From the NCBI RefSeq assembly GCF_001902145.1, contig NZ_MRST01000027.1:168519-232518 (forward strand): a stretch of DNA of 64,000 nt. Direction: 5' to 3'. Made by a program: the position numbers and the translations under genes. This document shows, one piece after another, positions 54,901-62,330 of the stretch (position 1 is its first letter; each line of letters starts with the position of its first letter). The stretch is from Pseudomonas fluorescens. GTDB taxonomy: Bacteria > Pseudomonadota > Gammaproteobacteria > Pseudomonadales > Pseudomonadaceae. The notes under the pieces are model-generated. The model was not told where the DNA came from. It did not search any database and saw only the letters and a program-made list of their open reading frames with translations.

Positions 54901-56713
54901 GTGGATGCAAGATCTTGTAGTCATTACCTGACCCGACCTGCTCCACCCGGTAATACGCCGTGTTTTCCCGCAGGTACAACCCTCCTTCATGTTCAATCAG
55001 CCCGTCCCCATTTACAGTGAGTTCCTCAGGAATCGATACCTGTTGCTGGTAGGGCCTCAGATCAGGCGCATGCAGGCGGATATTTCCGTCAGGACAACGC
55101 ACATGGGCCAGGCTCTCGACAAATGCGCTCTTGGCCCAGGGTAACAATCTGGCGCCCACGACGGCGATCGCCACATTGAAGCCAATGGCTGAAACGTGAG
55201 CCCAGGCCGCTTTCTTATCCCCCTCCTCCCAGGCCTCTATACCCGAGGCGACCTCTTGCAACATTTGCAATGCGCCGACCACCAACATAACGGGTGCCAG
55301 CTCTGGAAAGACAAAGACAGCCACGTTTAATACATTCAACGCGGTACTGCCCAACCTGACCAGCCAGGCGTTACGCGCGCGCACGTCCGCAGCGTCGGTG
55401 GAGACGGCCATCGCTCGGGCGTTGCTCAGCATCAAGTCCAGCTTTTTCCGCGAATGGTCCTGCCAGAGCAAGGAATAACGCGTTCCGTAGCTGGCGGTGA
55501 GCGACTTTATATTTTTCTTGCTCGAGTCGAAGTCTTCAAACTCTGCCAACTGCCCAGTGGGATCGAGATGCTGCTTGAGCCTGGAAAAAAAATCCCCCTG
55601 CCGCTCGTGGGGTATGAACTGACAGAAAAACTGCCGATAGCTGGCCATGCATAGTCGCTCGACCAAATCAAACTTGAGCGCCGCCAGGTCCGTGTACTCC
55701 TTCAGCATGCAAACGGGGTCTCCCGGAATAAACGCCAGGCAAGGCTCGCTCAAGAACACCACATTACCGCGCACGGGATAGTGAATATTCACATGACCGA
55801 TGACGATGATTTGCTGAAGCGGTTGCCCCAGGAAGTTCAAGCTGGAAAAGGTGACTGCCTTACCACGCCATTGCAGACCCTGCTGACGTCTCATCAGCTG
55901 TTGTATCAGTTGGTAGGCATCGTGACGGATGTCCCCGCACCCAACTGCGACCTCAGCGGCGAATTGCAACTGATGCCGGGTCGCATTCACCATAAGGTTA
56001 CGCACAGCCCTGGTCTTGCTGCCCATCTCGGTTCCAGGGAGGTCCAGTGGGCTAATGAACGACTCGACATGGGCCTGGTAGCGCCCTCCCAAGTCCAATT
56101 CGCGGCACAGGCTGGCGAACGCATGCGGCGCTATCGAGACTTTACGGTGGAGAACGTCCGACTCGTTGAATGTGCCGCGCCCAGCGTGCTCATGGAAATC
56201 ATAGCGAGTGACAAGGCTGACGCTCCCGTCGGCCTTCTCAAACGTGTCTTCCAGGGCAAAATTGCCCAGCGCCGCCTCGATTAGGCTCACGCCTTGGTAG
56301 TAGCAATACCCGGAAGCTTCAATGCTACCGACCTTTGAACGATCGGGGGGCATGAACGCCTTACGCGCGAAGAACAGCCGTTTTACATCGTAGTCTCCAG
56401 CAAACTTTTCTTTCAGTGCCGCCACCAGCAGCGGCTCGGAAAACGCTATGACACCTTCTAGCCCGTTAAAAACACTATCCAGCCGGTTCAGCGATTGGAA
56501 GCTACGCGCATAAGCGTCACTCAGTGCCGATTTCCTGTCCGGCGAAAGCGCTCCATACCATTGCGGCATCGTGAATTGCGTTTCAGAAAACTCCTTTTTA
56601 CGCTTGAGGTCGGCGGCGCCATACCAGGATGGCAACCGATCCTGTATCACCCGTGTATGCACGCTCCGAACCGCCAATGATTGACTGCTGCCAGGTTGAT
56701 CAAGCTCACTCAT
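51998..56713 (-). CDS. Large LRR/NEL-type E3 ubiquitin ligase effector with N-terminal dermonecrotic-toxin-like domain (DUF6543)
   Basis: 1571 residues, no signal peptide. N-terminal region (to about 560) is of the DUF6543 'dermonecrotic toxin' type, with hydrophobic stretches about 457-482 and 508-528. Five leucine-rich repeats occupy about 1065-1218 (LRWLDISNNNFMRLPEF; LTTLNLSDNRHLGW; LNRLNLANTGTTMFP; LEWIDLHTNAITQLPEY). The C-terminal NEL domain (about 1260-1560) has TCGDGSALEFMNLEVELLV, where Cys1320-x-Asp matches the catalytic CxD of IpaH/SspH ligases. It should ubiquitinate eukaryotic host proteins. No secretion system or chaperone is adjacent. It lies inside the liu region and its base composition looks more AT-rich than its neighbours. 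Confidence 0.88.
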   Translation of the reverse strand: MSELDQPGSSQSLAVRSVHTRVIQDRLPSWYGAADLKRKKEFSETQFTMPQWYGALSPDRKSALSDAYARSFQSLNRLDSVFNGLEGVIAFSEPLLVAALKEKFAGDYDVKRLFFARKAFMPPDRSKVGSIEASGYCYYQGVSLIEAALGNFALEDTFEKADGSVSLVTRYDFHEHAGRGTFNESDVLHRKVSIAPHAFASLCRELDLGGRYQAHVESFISPLDLPGTEMGSKTRAVRNLMVNATRHQLQFAAEVAVGCGDIRHDAYQLIQQLMRRQQGLQWRGKAVTFSSLNFLGQPLQQIIVIGHVNIHYPVRGNVVFLSEPCLAFIPGDPVCMLKEYTDLAALKFDLVERLCMASYRQFFCQFIPHERQGDFFSRLKQHLDPTGQLAEFEDFDSSKKNIKSLTASYGTRYSLLWQDHSRKKLDLMLSNARAMAVSTDAADVRARNAWLVRLGSTALNVLNVAVFVFPELAPVMLVVGALQMLQEVASGIEAWEEGDKKAAWAHVSAIGFNVAIAVVGARLLPWAKSAFVESLAHVRCPDGNIRLHAPDLRPYQQQVSIPEELTVNGDGLIEHEGGLYLRENTAYYRVEQVGSGNDYKILHPHDPKAYTPRVSRTSAEAWAHEHENPLALTESQLMRRLGPVAERFADEPLKLNRIMQMAAIDVDMLRKVHVHQSALPALLADTLKRFEIDSVAAQESGTVSASRRAAYQSELFAQRYIAAESAGSELAKLIKRSFPSLPKAVVEELLNGANGAEMQMLTEHNRLPLRLAEEARHYQQQVRLARAYEGLYRKTLGNDDAQRMVLHSLNKLPGWPSDLRIDIVERLPAGERLLDSLGPENAAVKRRFIKFGPKNLYEVQDDKFAVLNSQADIYGAVQSAVSPEAWRSMKLTTHDGGASLKQALEQMPLMPRKELRRLLRMQPVKPRYKPPMRLADGRVGYPLSPVGAAGRRPYACEKAALDLYPTQSIEQVEQMWGLQGVGDIEFLAKMEELNREFTKFKADLDAWRDAGEWQQRRTRGRVANILKDAWQRRSPQQALVAEQEPMRYILRLADEQVGELPPITANMDHVDCLDLSRMYLSDASLPFLSAFGDLRWLDISNNNFMRLPEFANGGEGLVTINASGNDIRLTAPSQAQLEGMQRLTTLNLSDNRHLGWTADLSNMRDLNRLNLANTGTTMFPRGAERLHNLEWIDLHTNAITQLPEYAIEHPDRINVHDNLVAGMHVAGDHVTRADARRLWLHDTPPHMQASRSEMWDLLSAMPEASAFFTVVADTTRCAEYRSGVTRPPLAERVWDMIEAVHESHQTRDVLFQSADRRVTCGDGSALEFMNLEVELLVEKALEKVGTHEIEATLIGTAERLFRLMLVDTIAQRDVEARGTGFAEQAEVILAYRTGLATRLDLPVKSVEMLYRPIAGVSPETLDATYVQVLEDGKNISEKSHFFVDMEFWRNHLRAQYPQELNTLTTDDFAAITEKQEALEKVADLQQTQGDHLVPDARQAWQLEHETAVNRVASLLGKSRGQILIDGSMTDAFYDQQMKQLGAQRQSRETTAMQALTVTVLNNFSAKKAASA

Positions 56714-56818
56714 TTACCGAATTCCATTTGATAGAACAAACGACCAATCTGCGGTCATTCGCTTTTCAAACAGCGGTATTCATCTACCTCGCACTCAGGG
56801 TATACAGGCCGCTACCGC

Positions 56819-58456
56819 TCATTCGCGGACAGACGCCAACTCCTCAATGCTGATCTCGCGCATGCGAAATTTCTGAATCTTGCCCGTCACCGTCATCGGA
56901 AACTCATCCACGAATTTGAAATGCCTGGGTGTCTTGAAATGGGCGATACGGTCCTTGCACCAGCTCAACAGTTCCAGCTCGTTGGCCATCTGGCCGGGAT
57001 GGAATTTGATCCAGGCCACGATCTCTTCGCCATAGCGCTCATCCGGAATGCCAATGATCTGCACGTCCGCCACGGCCGGATGGGTAAAGAAAAACTCTTC
57101 CAGCTCGCGCGGGTACACATTCTCGCCCCCACGAATGATCATGTCCTTGTTACGCCCGGCAATGCACACGTACCCCTGCTCATCCATGGTTGCCAGGTCG
57201 CCAGTGTGCATCCAGCCGGCATCATCGATGGCCCCGCAGGTGCCTTCAGGGTTGTTCCAGTAACCGAGCATCACGCTATAGCCTCGGGTGCACAGCTCAC
57301 CGATCACACCGCGGGCCACGGTGTTACCGGCCTCGTCGACAATCTTGGTTTCCAGTTGCGGCTGGGTGCGGCCCACCGTGGTGACACGCCGTTCTATATC
57401 GTCATCCGCGCCGGTCTGCAGCGACACCGGGCTGGTTTCGGTCATGCCGTAGGCGATCTGCACTTCACGCATGTGCAGTTCGTGGATGACCCGGCGCATC
57501 ACTTCGATAGGGCATGTCGCCCCGGCCATGATGCCGGTGCGCAGGCTGGCCAAGTCGAACTCGGCCCGGCGTGGGTGATCAAGCAGGGCGATAAACATGG
57601 TCGGCACGCCATACAGGCCGGTGGCTCGTTCTTCAGCGACGGCAGTCAGCGTCAGCAACGGGTCGAAACCGTCATTGGGATAGATCATGGTGGTGCCATG
57701 GGTAATGCAACCGAGGTTACCCATGACCATGCCGAAGCAGTGATACAGCGGCACCGGGATCACCAGACGGTCCCCTGCCGTCAGGCCCAGGCTTTCACCA
57801 ACCATGTAACCGTTATTGAGGATGTTGTGGTGACTGAGGGTGGCGCCCTTGGGAAAGCCAGTGGTGCCGGAGGTGTACTGGATGTTCACCGGTTGATCGA
57901 AATGCAGGCTGGCCTGGCGGCTGTGTAGTTGCTCCACCGGCACGCCTGCGCCAAGGGCCGCTAACTGCGACCAGGGCAAGAACCCCGGCGGCGGGCTGGG
58001 GTCGAGGCTGATGAGGCTGCGCAGGTCGGGCTTCAGCGCCTGGAGCATGGCGTGGTAATCGGAGCTCTTGAACGAACCGGCGCATACCAGCCATTGGCAG
58101 CCGGATTGCTTGAGCACATAGTCCAACTCGCCGCTGCGATAGGCCGGGTTGATATTGACCAGGATCACCCCGAGCTTGGCGCTCGCCATCTGGCAGACCA
58201 GCCACTCGGCGCAATTGGGTGCCCATATCCCCAGGCGGTCGCCGACTTGCATACCCAGGGCGAGAAACGCCCGAGCGTGCAGATCAACCGTCTCGGCCAG
58301 TTGCCGCCAGGTGTAGCGCCGCTGTTGGTGACGGACCACCAAGGCTTCGCCATCAGGATATTGCGCGACGGTGTGATCGAACGCCTGGCCGATGGTCATG
58401 GCCAGCAAGGTCTTGTCCTGGGAGCCACGGCTGTAACTCTGGTTCGGTTGATCCAT
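56819..58456 (-). CDS. AMP-binding acyl-CoA synthetase
   Basis: 545 residues from ATG 58456 (AGGGG seven bases upstream). The AMP-binding signature is YTSGTTGFPKGATLSHHN (about 190-207); IAYGMTETSPVS and TGDLATMDEQGYVCIAGRNKD mark the later motifs, with a C-terminal lysine in TGKIQKFRM. It activates a carboxylic acid, probably a branched or medium chain such as isovalerate, given its place opposite liuABCD with LiuR-type sites between. The substrate is inference. It is upstream of the NEL effector gene on the same strand, 105 bp apart. Confidence 0.88.
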   Translation of the reverse strand: MDQPNQSYSRGSQDKTLLAMTIGQAFDHTVAQYPDGEALVVRHQQRRYTWRQLAETVDLHARAFLALGMQVGDRLGIWAPNCAEWLVCQMASAKLGVILVNINPAYRSGELDYVLKQSGCQWLVCAGSFKSSDYHAMLQALKPDLRSLISLDPSPPPGFLPWSQLAALGAGVPVEQLHSRQASLHFDQPVNIQYTSGTTGFPKGATLSHHNILNNGYMVGESLGLTAGDRLVIPVPLYHCFGMVMGNLGCITHGTTMIYPNDGFDPLLTLTAVAEERATGLYGVPTMFIALLDHPRRAEFDLASLRTGIMAGATCPIEVMRRVIHELHMREVQIAYGMTETSPVSLQTGADDDIERRVTTVGRTQPQLETKIVDEAGNTVARGVIGELCTRGYSVMLGYWNNPEGTCGAIDDAGWMHTGDLATMDEQGYVCIAGRNKDMIIRGGENVYPRELEEFFFTHPAVADVQIIGIPDERYGEEIVAWIKFHPGQMANELELLSWCKDRIAHFKTPRHFKFVDEFPMTVTGKIQKFRMREISIEELASVRE

Positions 58457-58483
58457 AACGACCCCTGTTATCTTTTTTGTAGG

Positions 58484-58499
58484 TTGACGTATACGTAAA
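58484..58499. promoter_or_regulatory. LiuR-like operator 1 between acyl-CoA synthetase and liuA
   Basis: TTGACGTATACGTAAA keeps the TTGACGT arm of the site at 50083 with a TACGTAAA second arm. It lies 28 bp before the synthetase start codon. Confidence 0.65.
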
Positions 58500-58526
58500 C
58501 TACGATTGACAGCGCCGTAACGCAAG

Positions 58527-58543
58527 CTTACGTTAACGTAAAG
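58527..58543. promoter_or_regulatory. LiuR-like operator 2 between acyl-CoA synthetase and liuA
   Basis: CTTACGTTAACGTAAAG contains the perfect palindrome TTACGTTAACGTAA. It lies 64 bp before liuA and 43 bp from operator 1, so one regulator could control both divergent promoters. Confidence 0.65.
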
Positions 58544-58606
58544 GTGAGCGCCCTCCTCCCGCGCCCTGCCCACACAACAACAAAGCTCACATTAAGGTGC
58601 CTGTCC

Positions 58607-59770
58607 ATGAGTTACCCGTCCCTGAACTTCGCCCTCGGCGAGACCATCGACATGCTGCGCGACCAGGTGCAGTCCTTCGTGGCCAAGGAGATCGCACCGC
58701 GCGCGGCCCAGATCGACATCGACAACCTGTTCCCCGCCGACCTGTGGCGCAAGTTCGGCGACATGGGCCTGCTGGGCATCACCGTGCCCGAGGAATACGG
58801 CGGTGCCGGCCTGGGTTACCTGGCCCATGTGGTGAGCATGGAAGAAATCAGCCGTGGCTCGGCCTCGGTGGCGTTGTCCTACGGGGCGCACTCCAACCTG
58901 TGCGTCAACCAGATCAACCGCAACGGCAACCACGCACAAAAACTCAAGTACCTGCCCAAGCTGATCAGCGGCGAACACATCGGCGCCCTGGCCATGAGCG
59001 AGCCGAATGCCGGTTCCGACGTGGTGTCGATGAAACTGCGCGCCGACAAGCGCGGCGACCATTACGTACTCAATGGCAGCAAGACCTGGATCACCAACGG
59101 CCCGGACGCCAACACCTATGTGATCTACGCCAAGACCGATCTGGAAAAAGGCCCCCACGGCATCACCGCCTTCATCGTCGAGCGCGACTGGAAAGGCTTC
59201 AGCCGCAGCAATAAATTCGACAAGCTGGGCATGCGCGGCTCCAACACCTGCGAGCTGTTTTTCGACGACGTCGAGGTACCCGAAGAAAACATCCTCGGCG
59301 TGCTCAATGGCGGCGTGAAAGTGTTGATGAGCGGCCTGGACTACGAGCGCGTGGTGCTCTCCGGTGGCCCTACCGGGATCATGCAGGCATGCATGGACTT
59401 GATCGTGCCCTACATCCACGACCGCAAGCAGTTCGGCCAGAGCATCGGCGAATTCCAGTTGATCCAGGGCAAGGTGGCCGATATGTACACCCAGCTCAAC
59501 GCCAGCCGCGCCTACCTCTACGCGGTGGCCCAGGCGTGTGAACGCGGCGAGACCACGCGCAAGGACGCTGCGGGCGTGATCCTCTACAGCGCCGAGCGCG
59601 CCACGCAAATGGCCCTGGATGCGATCCAGATCCTGGGCGGCAATGGCTATATCAATGAATTCCCCGCCGGGCGCCTGCTGCGTGACGCCAAGCTCTACGA
59701 AATTGGTGCGGGCACCAGTGAGATTCGGCGGATGTTGATCGGTCGCGAACTGTTCAACGAAACCCGCTGA
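58607..59770 (+). CDS. liuA: Isovaleryl-CoA dehydrogenase
   Basis: 387 residues from ATG 58607 (AAGG upstream; an in-frame codon at 58544 adds 21 unlikely residues). FAD-binding segments include LAMSEPNAGSDVVSMKL and KTWITNGPDANTYVIYAKT. The catalytic Glu247 lies in LDYERVVLSGGPTGIMQ, the position characteristic of isovaleryl-CoA dehydrogenases rather than the medium-chain type. It oxidises isovaleryl-CoA to 3-methylcrotonyl-CoA. First gene of liuABCD, 12 bp before liuB. Confidence 0.95.
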   Translation: MSYPSLNFALGETIDMLRDQVQSFVAKEIAPRAAQIDIDNLFPADLWRKFGDMGLLGITVPEEYGGAGLGYLAHVVSMEEISRGSASVALSYGAHSNLCVNQINRNGNHAQKLKYLPKLISGEHIGALAMSEPNAGSDVVSMKLRADKRGDHYVLNGSKTWITNGPDANTYVIYAKTDLEKGPHGITAFIVERDWKGFSRSNKFDKLGMRGSNTCELFFDDVEVPEENILGVLNGGVKVLMSGLDYERVVLSGGPTGIMQACMDLIVPYIHDRKQFGQSIGEFQLIQGKVADMYTQLNASRAYLYAVAQACERGETTRKDAAGVILYSAERATQMALDAIQILGGNGYINEFPAGRLLRDAKLYEIGAGTSEIRRMLIGRELFNETR

Positions 59771-59782
59771 AGGAGCACGCCC

Positions 59783-61390
59783 ATGGCCACCCTGCACACC
59801 CAGCTCAACCCGCGCTCGGCGGAATTCGCCGCCAACCGCGCGGCGATGCTTGAACAGGTCGACGCCCTGCACAGCCTGCTCGCCCACGTCCACCAAGGGG
59901 GCGGCGCCAAGGCCCAGGAACGCCACACCTCCCGCGGCAAACTGTTGCCCCGCGAGCGTATCAACCGTCTGCTCGACCCGGGCTCGCCGTTTCTCGAGCT
60001 GAGCCAACTGGCCGCCCACCAGGTGTATGGCGAAGACGTCCCGGCTGCCGGGGTGATTGCCGGCATCGGCCGGGTGGAAGGCGTCGAATGCATGATCGTG
60101 GTCAACGATGCGACGGTCAAAGGCGGCTCCTATTACCCACTGACCGTCAAAAAACACCTGCGCGCCCAGACCATCGCCGAGCAGAACCGCCTGCCGTGTA
60201 TCTACCTGGTGGACTCCGGCGGCGCTAACCTGCCGCGCCAGGACGAGGTGTTCCCCGACCGCGAGCACTTCGGGCGGATCTTCTTCAACCAGGCCAATAT
60301 GAGCGCCCAAGGCATTCCCCAGATTGCCGTGGTGATGGGCTCGTGCACCGCCGGCGGCGCCTACGTGCCGGCCATGGCCGACGAAGCGATCATGGTGCGC
60401 CAGCAAGCCACCATCTTCCTCGCCGGCCCGCCGCTGGTGAAGGCCGCCACCGGTGAAGTGGTAAGCGCCGAAGACCTGGGCGGTGCCGATGTGCACTGCA
60501 AGGTCTCCGGCGTGGCCGACCACTATGCCGACAGCGATGAACACGCCCTGGCCCTGGCTCGGCGCAGCGTGGCCAACCTCAATTGGCGCAAGCAAGGTGA
60601 GCTGTTGCAACGCCCGCCGGTGGCGCCGCTGTACAGCAGCGAAGAGTTGTACGGCGTGATCCCGGCGGATGCCAAGCAACCCTTTGATGTGCGCGAAGTC
60701 ATCGCACGGCTGGTGGACGGCTCGGTGTTCGATGAGTTCAAGGCCCTGTTCGGCACGACCCTGGTGTGCGGCTTTGCGCACTTGTATGGCTACCCGATAG
60801 CGATCCTGGCCAATAACGGCATCCTCTTCGCCGAAGCCGCGCAAAAAGGCGCGCACTTTATCGAACTGGCCTGCCAGCGCGGGATTCCGCTGCTGTTCCT
60901 GCAAAACATCACCGGCTTTATGGTCGGCCAGAAGTACGAAGCCGGCGGCATTGCCAAGCACGGCGCCAAGCTGGTCACCGCCGTGGCGTGCGCCAAGGTC
61001 CCGAAATTTACCGTGATCATCGGCGGCAGCTTTGGCGCGGGTAACTATGGGATGTGTGGCCGCGCCTACGACCCGCGCTTTTTGTGGATTTGGCCCAACG
61101 CACGCATTGGCGTGATGGGTGCCGAACAAGCCGCCGGGGTGCTGGTGCAGGTCAAGCGCGAACAGGCTGAGCGCGCCGGCAACGGTTTCAGTGCCGAGGA
61201 GGAAGCCGCGATCAAGCAACCGATCCTCGATCAGTATGAAACCCAGGGCCACCCTTACTACTCCAGCGCGCGCTTGTGGGATGACGGCGTGATCGACCCG
61301 CTGCAGACCCGCGACGTGCTGGCCCTGGCCTTGTCTGCCGCACTGAACGCCCCCATCGAGCCGAGCCGCTTCGGCGTGTTCCGCATGTAA
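59783..61390 (+). CDS. liuB: Methylcrotonoyl-CoA carboxylase, carboxyltransferase (beta) subunit
   Basis: 535 residues. Carboxyltransferase motifs include GKLLPRERINRLLDPGSPFL, VVMGSCTAGGAYVPAMADE and GGSFGAGNYGMCGRAYDPRF. It transfers the carboxyl group from biotin on LiuD to 3-methylcrotonyl-CoA. It directly follows liuA. A REPIN separates it from liuC. Confidence 0.95.
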   Translation: MATLHTQLNPRSAEFAANRAAMLEQVDALHSLLAHVHQGGGAKAQERHTSRGKLLPRERINRLLDPGSPFLELSQLAAHQVYGEDVPAAGVIAGIGRVEGVECMIVVNDATVKGGSYYPLTVKKHLRAQTIAEQNRLPCIYLVDSGGANLPRQDEVFPDREHFGRIFFNQANMSAQGIPQIAVVMGSCTAGGAYVPAMADEAIMVRQQATIFLAGPPLVKAATGEVVSAEDLGGADVHCKVSGVADHYADSDEHALALARRSVANLNWRKQGELLQRPPVAPLYSSEELYGVIPADAKQPFDVREVIARLVDGSVFDEFKALFGTTLVCGFAHLYGYPIAILANNGILFAEAAQKGAHFIELACQRGIPLLFLQNITGFMVGQKYEAGGIAKHGAKLVTAVACAKVPKFTVIIGGSFGAGNYGMCGRAYDPRFLWIWPNARIGVMGAEQAAGVLVQVKREQAERAGNGFSAEEEAAIKQPILDQYETQGHPYYSSARLWDDGVIDPLQTRDVLALALSAALNAPIEPSRFGVFRM

Positions 61391-61393
61391 CCT

Positions 61394-61491
61394 GTAGGAG
61401 CGAGCTTGCTCGCGAAGAACCTCAGGGCAACGCGGTCATTCAGAAGCCCCGCGTTATCGTTGACGACTTTCGCGAGCAAGCTCGCTCCTAC
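61394..61491. repeat. REPIN within the liu operon
   Basis: GTAGGAGCGAGCTTGCTCGC and its complement lie between liuB and liuC, only four bases after the liuB stop and 32 bp before liuC. The hairpin in the transcript could affect mRNA decay or the ratio of gene products. Confidence 0.85.
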
Positions 61492-61523
61492 AGGAGGCCT
61501 CTCATTATCATGGAGCTCCTTGC

Positions 61524-62330
61524 ATGAGCGATTTCAACACCCTCGAACTGATCACCGACAGCCGTGGCTTTGCCACGCTGTGGCTCAGCCGTGAAGCCAA
61601 GAACAACGCGTTCAACGCCGAGATGATTCGCGAATTGATCCTGGCCCTTGACCGCGTACAAGGCGACCCGTCCCTGCGTTTCCTGGTGCTGCGCGGGCGT
61701 GGCAAACACTTCAGCGCCGGTGCCGACCTGGCCTGGATGCAGCAGTCGGCCGAGCTGGACTACCACACCAACCTGGACGACGCACGGGAACTGGCGGAGC
61801 TGATGTACAACCTGTCCAAGCTGAAAATCCCCACGCTGGCGGTGGTGCAGGGCGCGGCCTACGGGGGCGCGCTGGGCCTGATCAGCTGCTGTGACATGGC
61901 CATCGGTGCCGACGACGCGCAGTTCTGCCTGTCAGAAGTGCGTATCGGCCTGGCACCGGCGGTGATCAGCCCGTTCGTGGTGCAGGCCATCGGCGAACGC
62001 GCTGCCCGTCGCTATGCACTGACAGCCGAGCGGTTCGGCGGCCAACGCGCACGGGAGATCGGCTTGCTGGCGGAAAGTTATCCGGCCGAGAGCCTGGATC
62101 AACAGGTGGACCAGTGGGTCACCAACCTGCTGCAAAACAGCCCGGCGGCCATGCGTGCCAGTAAGGATTTGCTGCGCGAAGTGGGCAACGGGGCCCTCAC
62201 CCCCGCATTGCGACGCTATTGCGAAAACGCTATTGCGCGCATTCGGGTGAGCGCCGAGGGCCAGGAAGGTTTGCGCGCGTTTCTGCAAAAACGTGCGCCA
62301 AGTTGGCAAACCCAGGAGCCGCGTTCATGA
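61524..62330 (+). CDS. liuC: 3-Methylglutaconyl-CoA hydratase (enoyl-CoA hydratase family)
   Basis: 268 residues. Crotonase-fold oxyanion motifs are GKHFSAGADLAWM (about 66-78) and VVQGAAYGGALGLISCCDMAIG (shown in part), the latter with the Gly-rich helix; the catalytic Glu lies in SEVRIGLAPAVISP. It hydrates 3-methylglutaconyl-CoA to HMG-CoA, the substrate of LiuE. It overlaps liuD by 4 bp (ATGA). Confidence 0.92.
   Translation: MSDFNTLELITDSRGFATLWLSREAKNNAFNAEMIRELILALDRVQGDPSLRFLVLRGRGKHFSAGADLAWMQQSAELDYHTNLDDARELAELMYNLSKLKIPTLAVVQGAAYGGALGLISCCDMAIGADDAQFCLSEVRIGLAPAVISPFVVQAIGERAARRYALTAERFGGQRAREIGLLAESYPAESLDQQVDQWVTNLLQNSPAAMRASKDLLREVGNGALTPALRRYCENAIARIRVSAEGQEGLRAFLQKRAPSWQTQEPRS

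Noticed and set aside
58592..61252. 886-codon open frame on the minus strand opposite liuA and liuB
   Set aside because: It runs antisense to two certain genes with strong family motifs. Long opposite-strand frames are common in GC-rich Pseudomonas genes, and the translation is rich in His, Gly, Val and Ala without recognisable domains.
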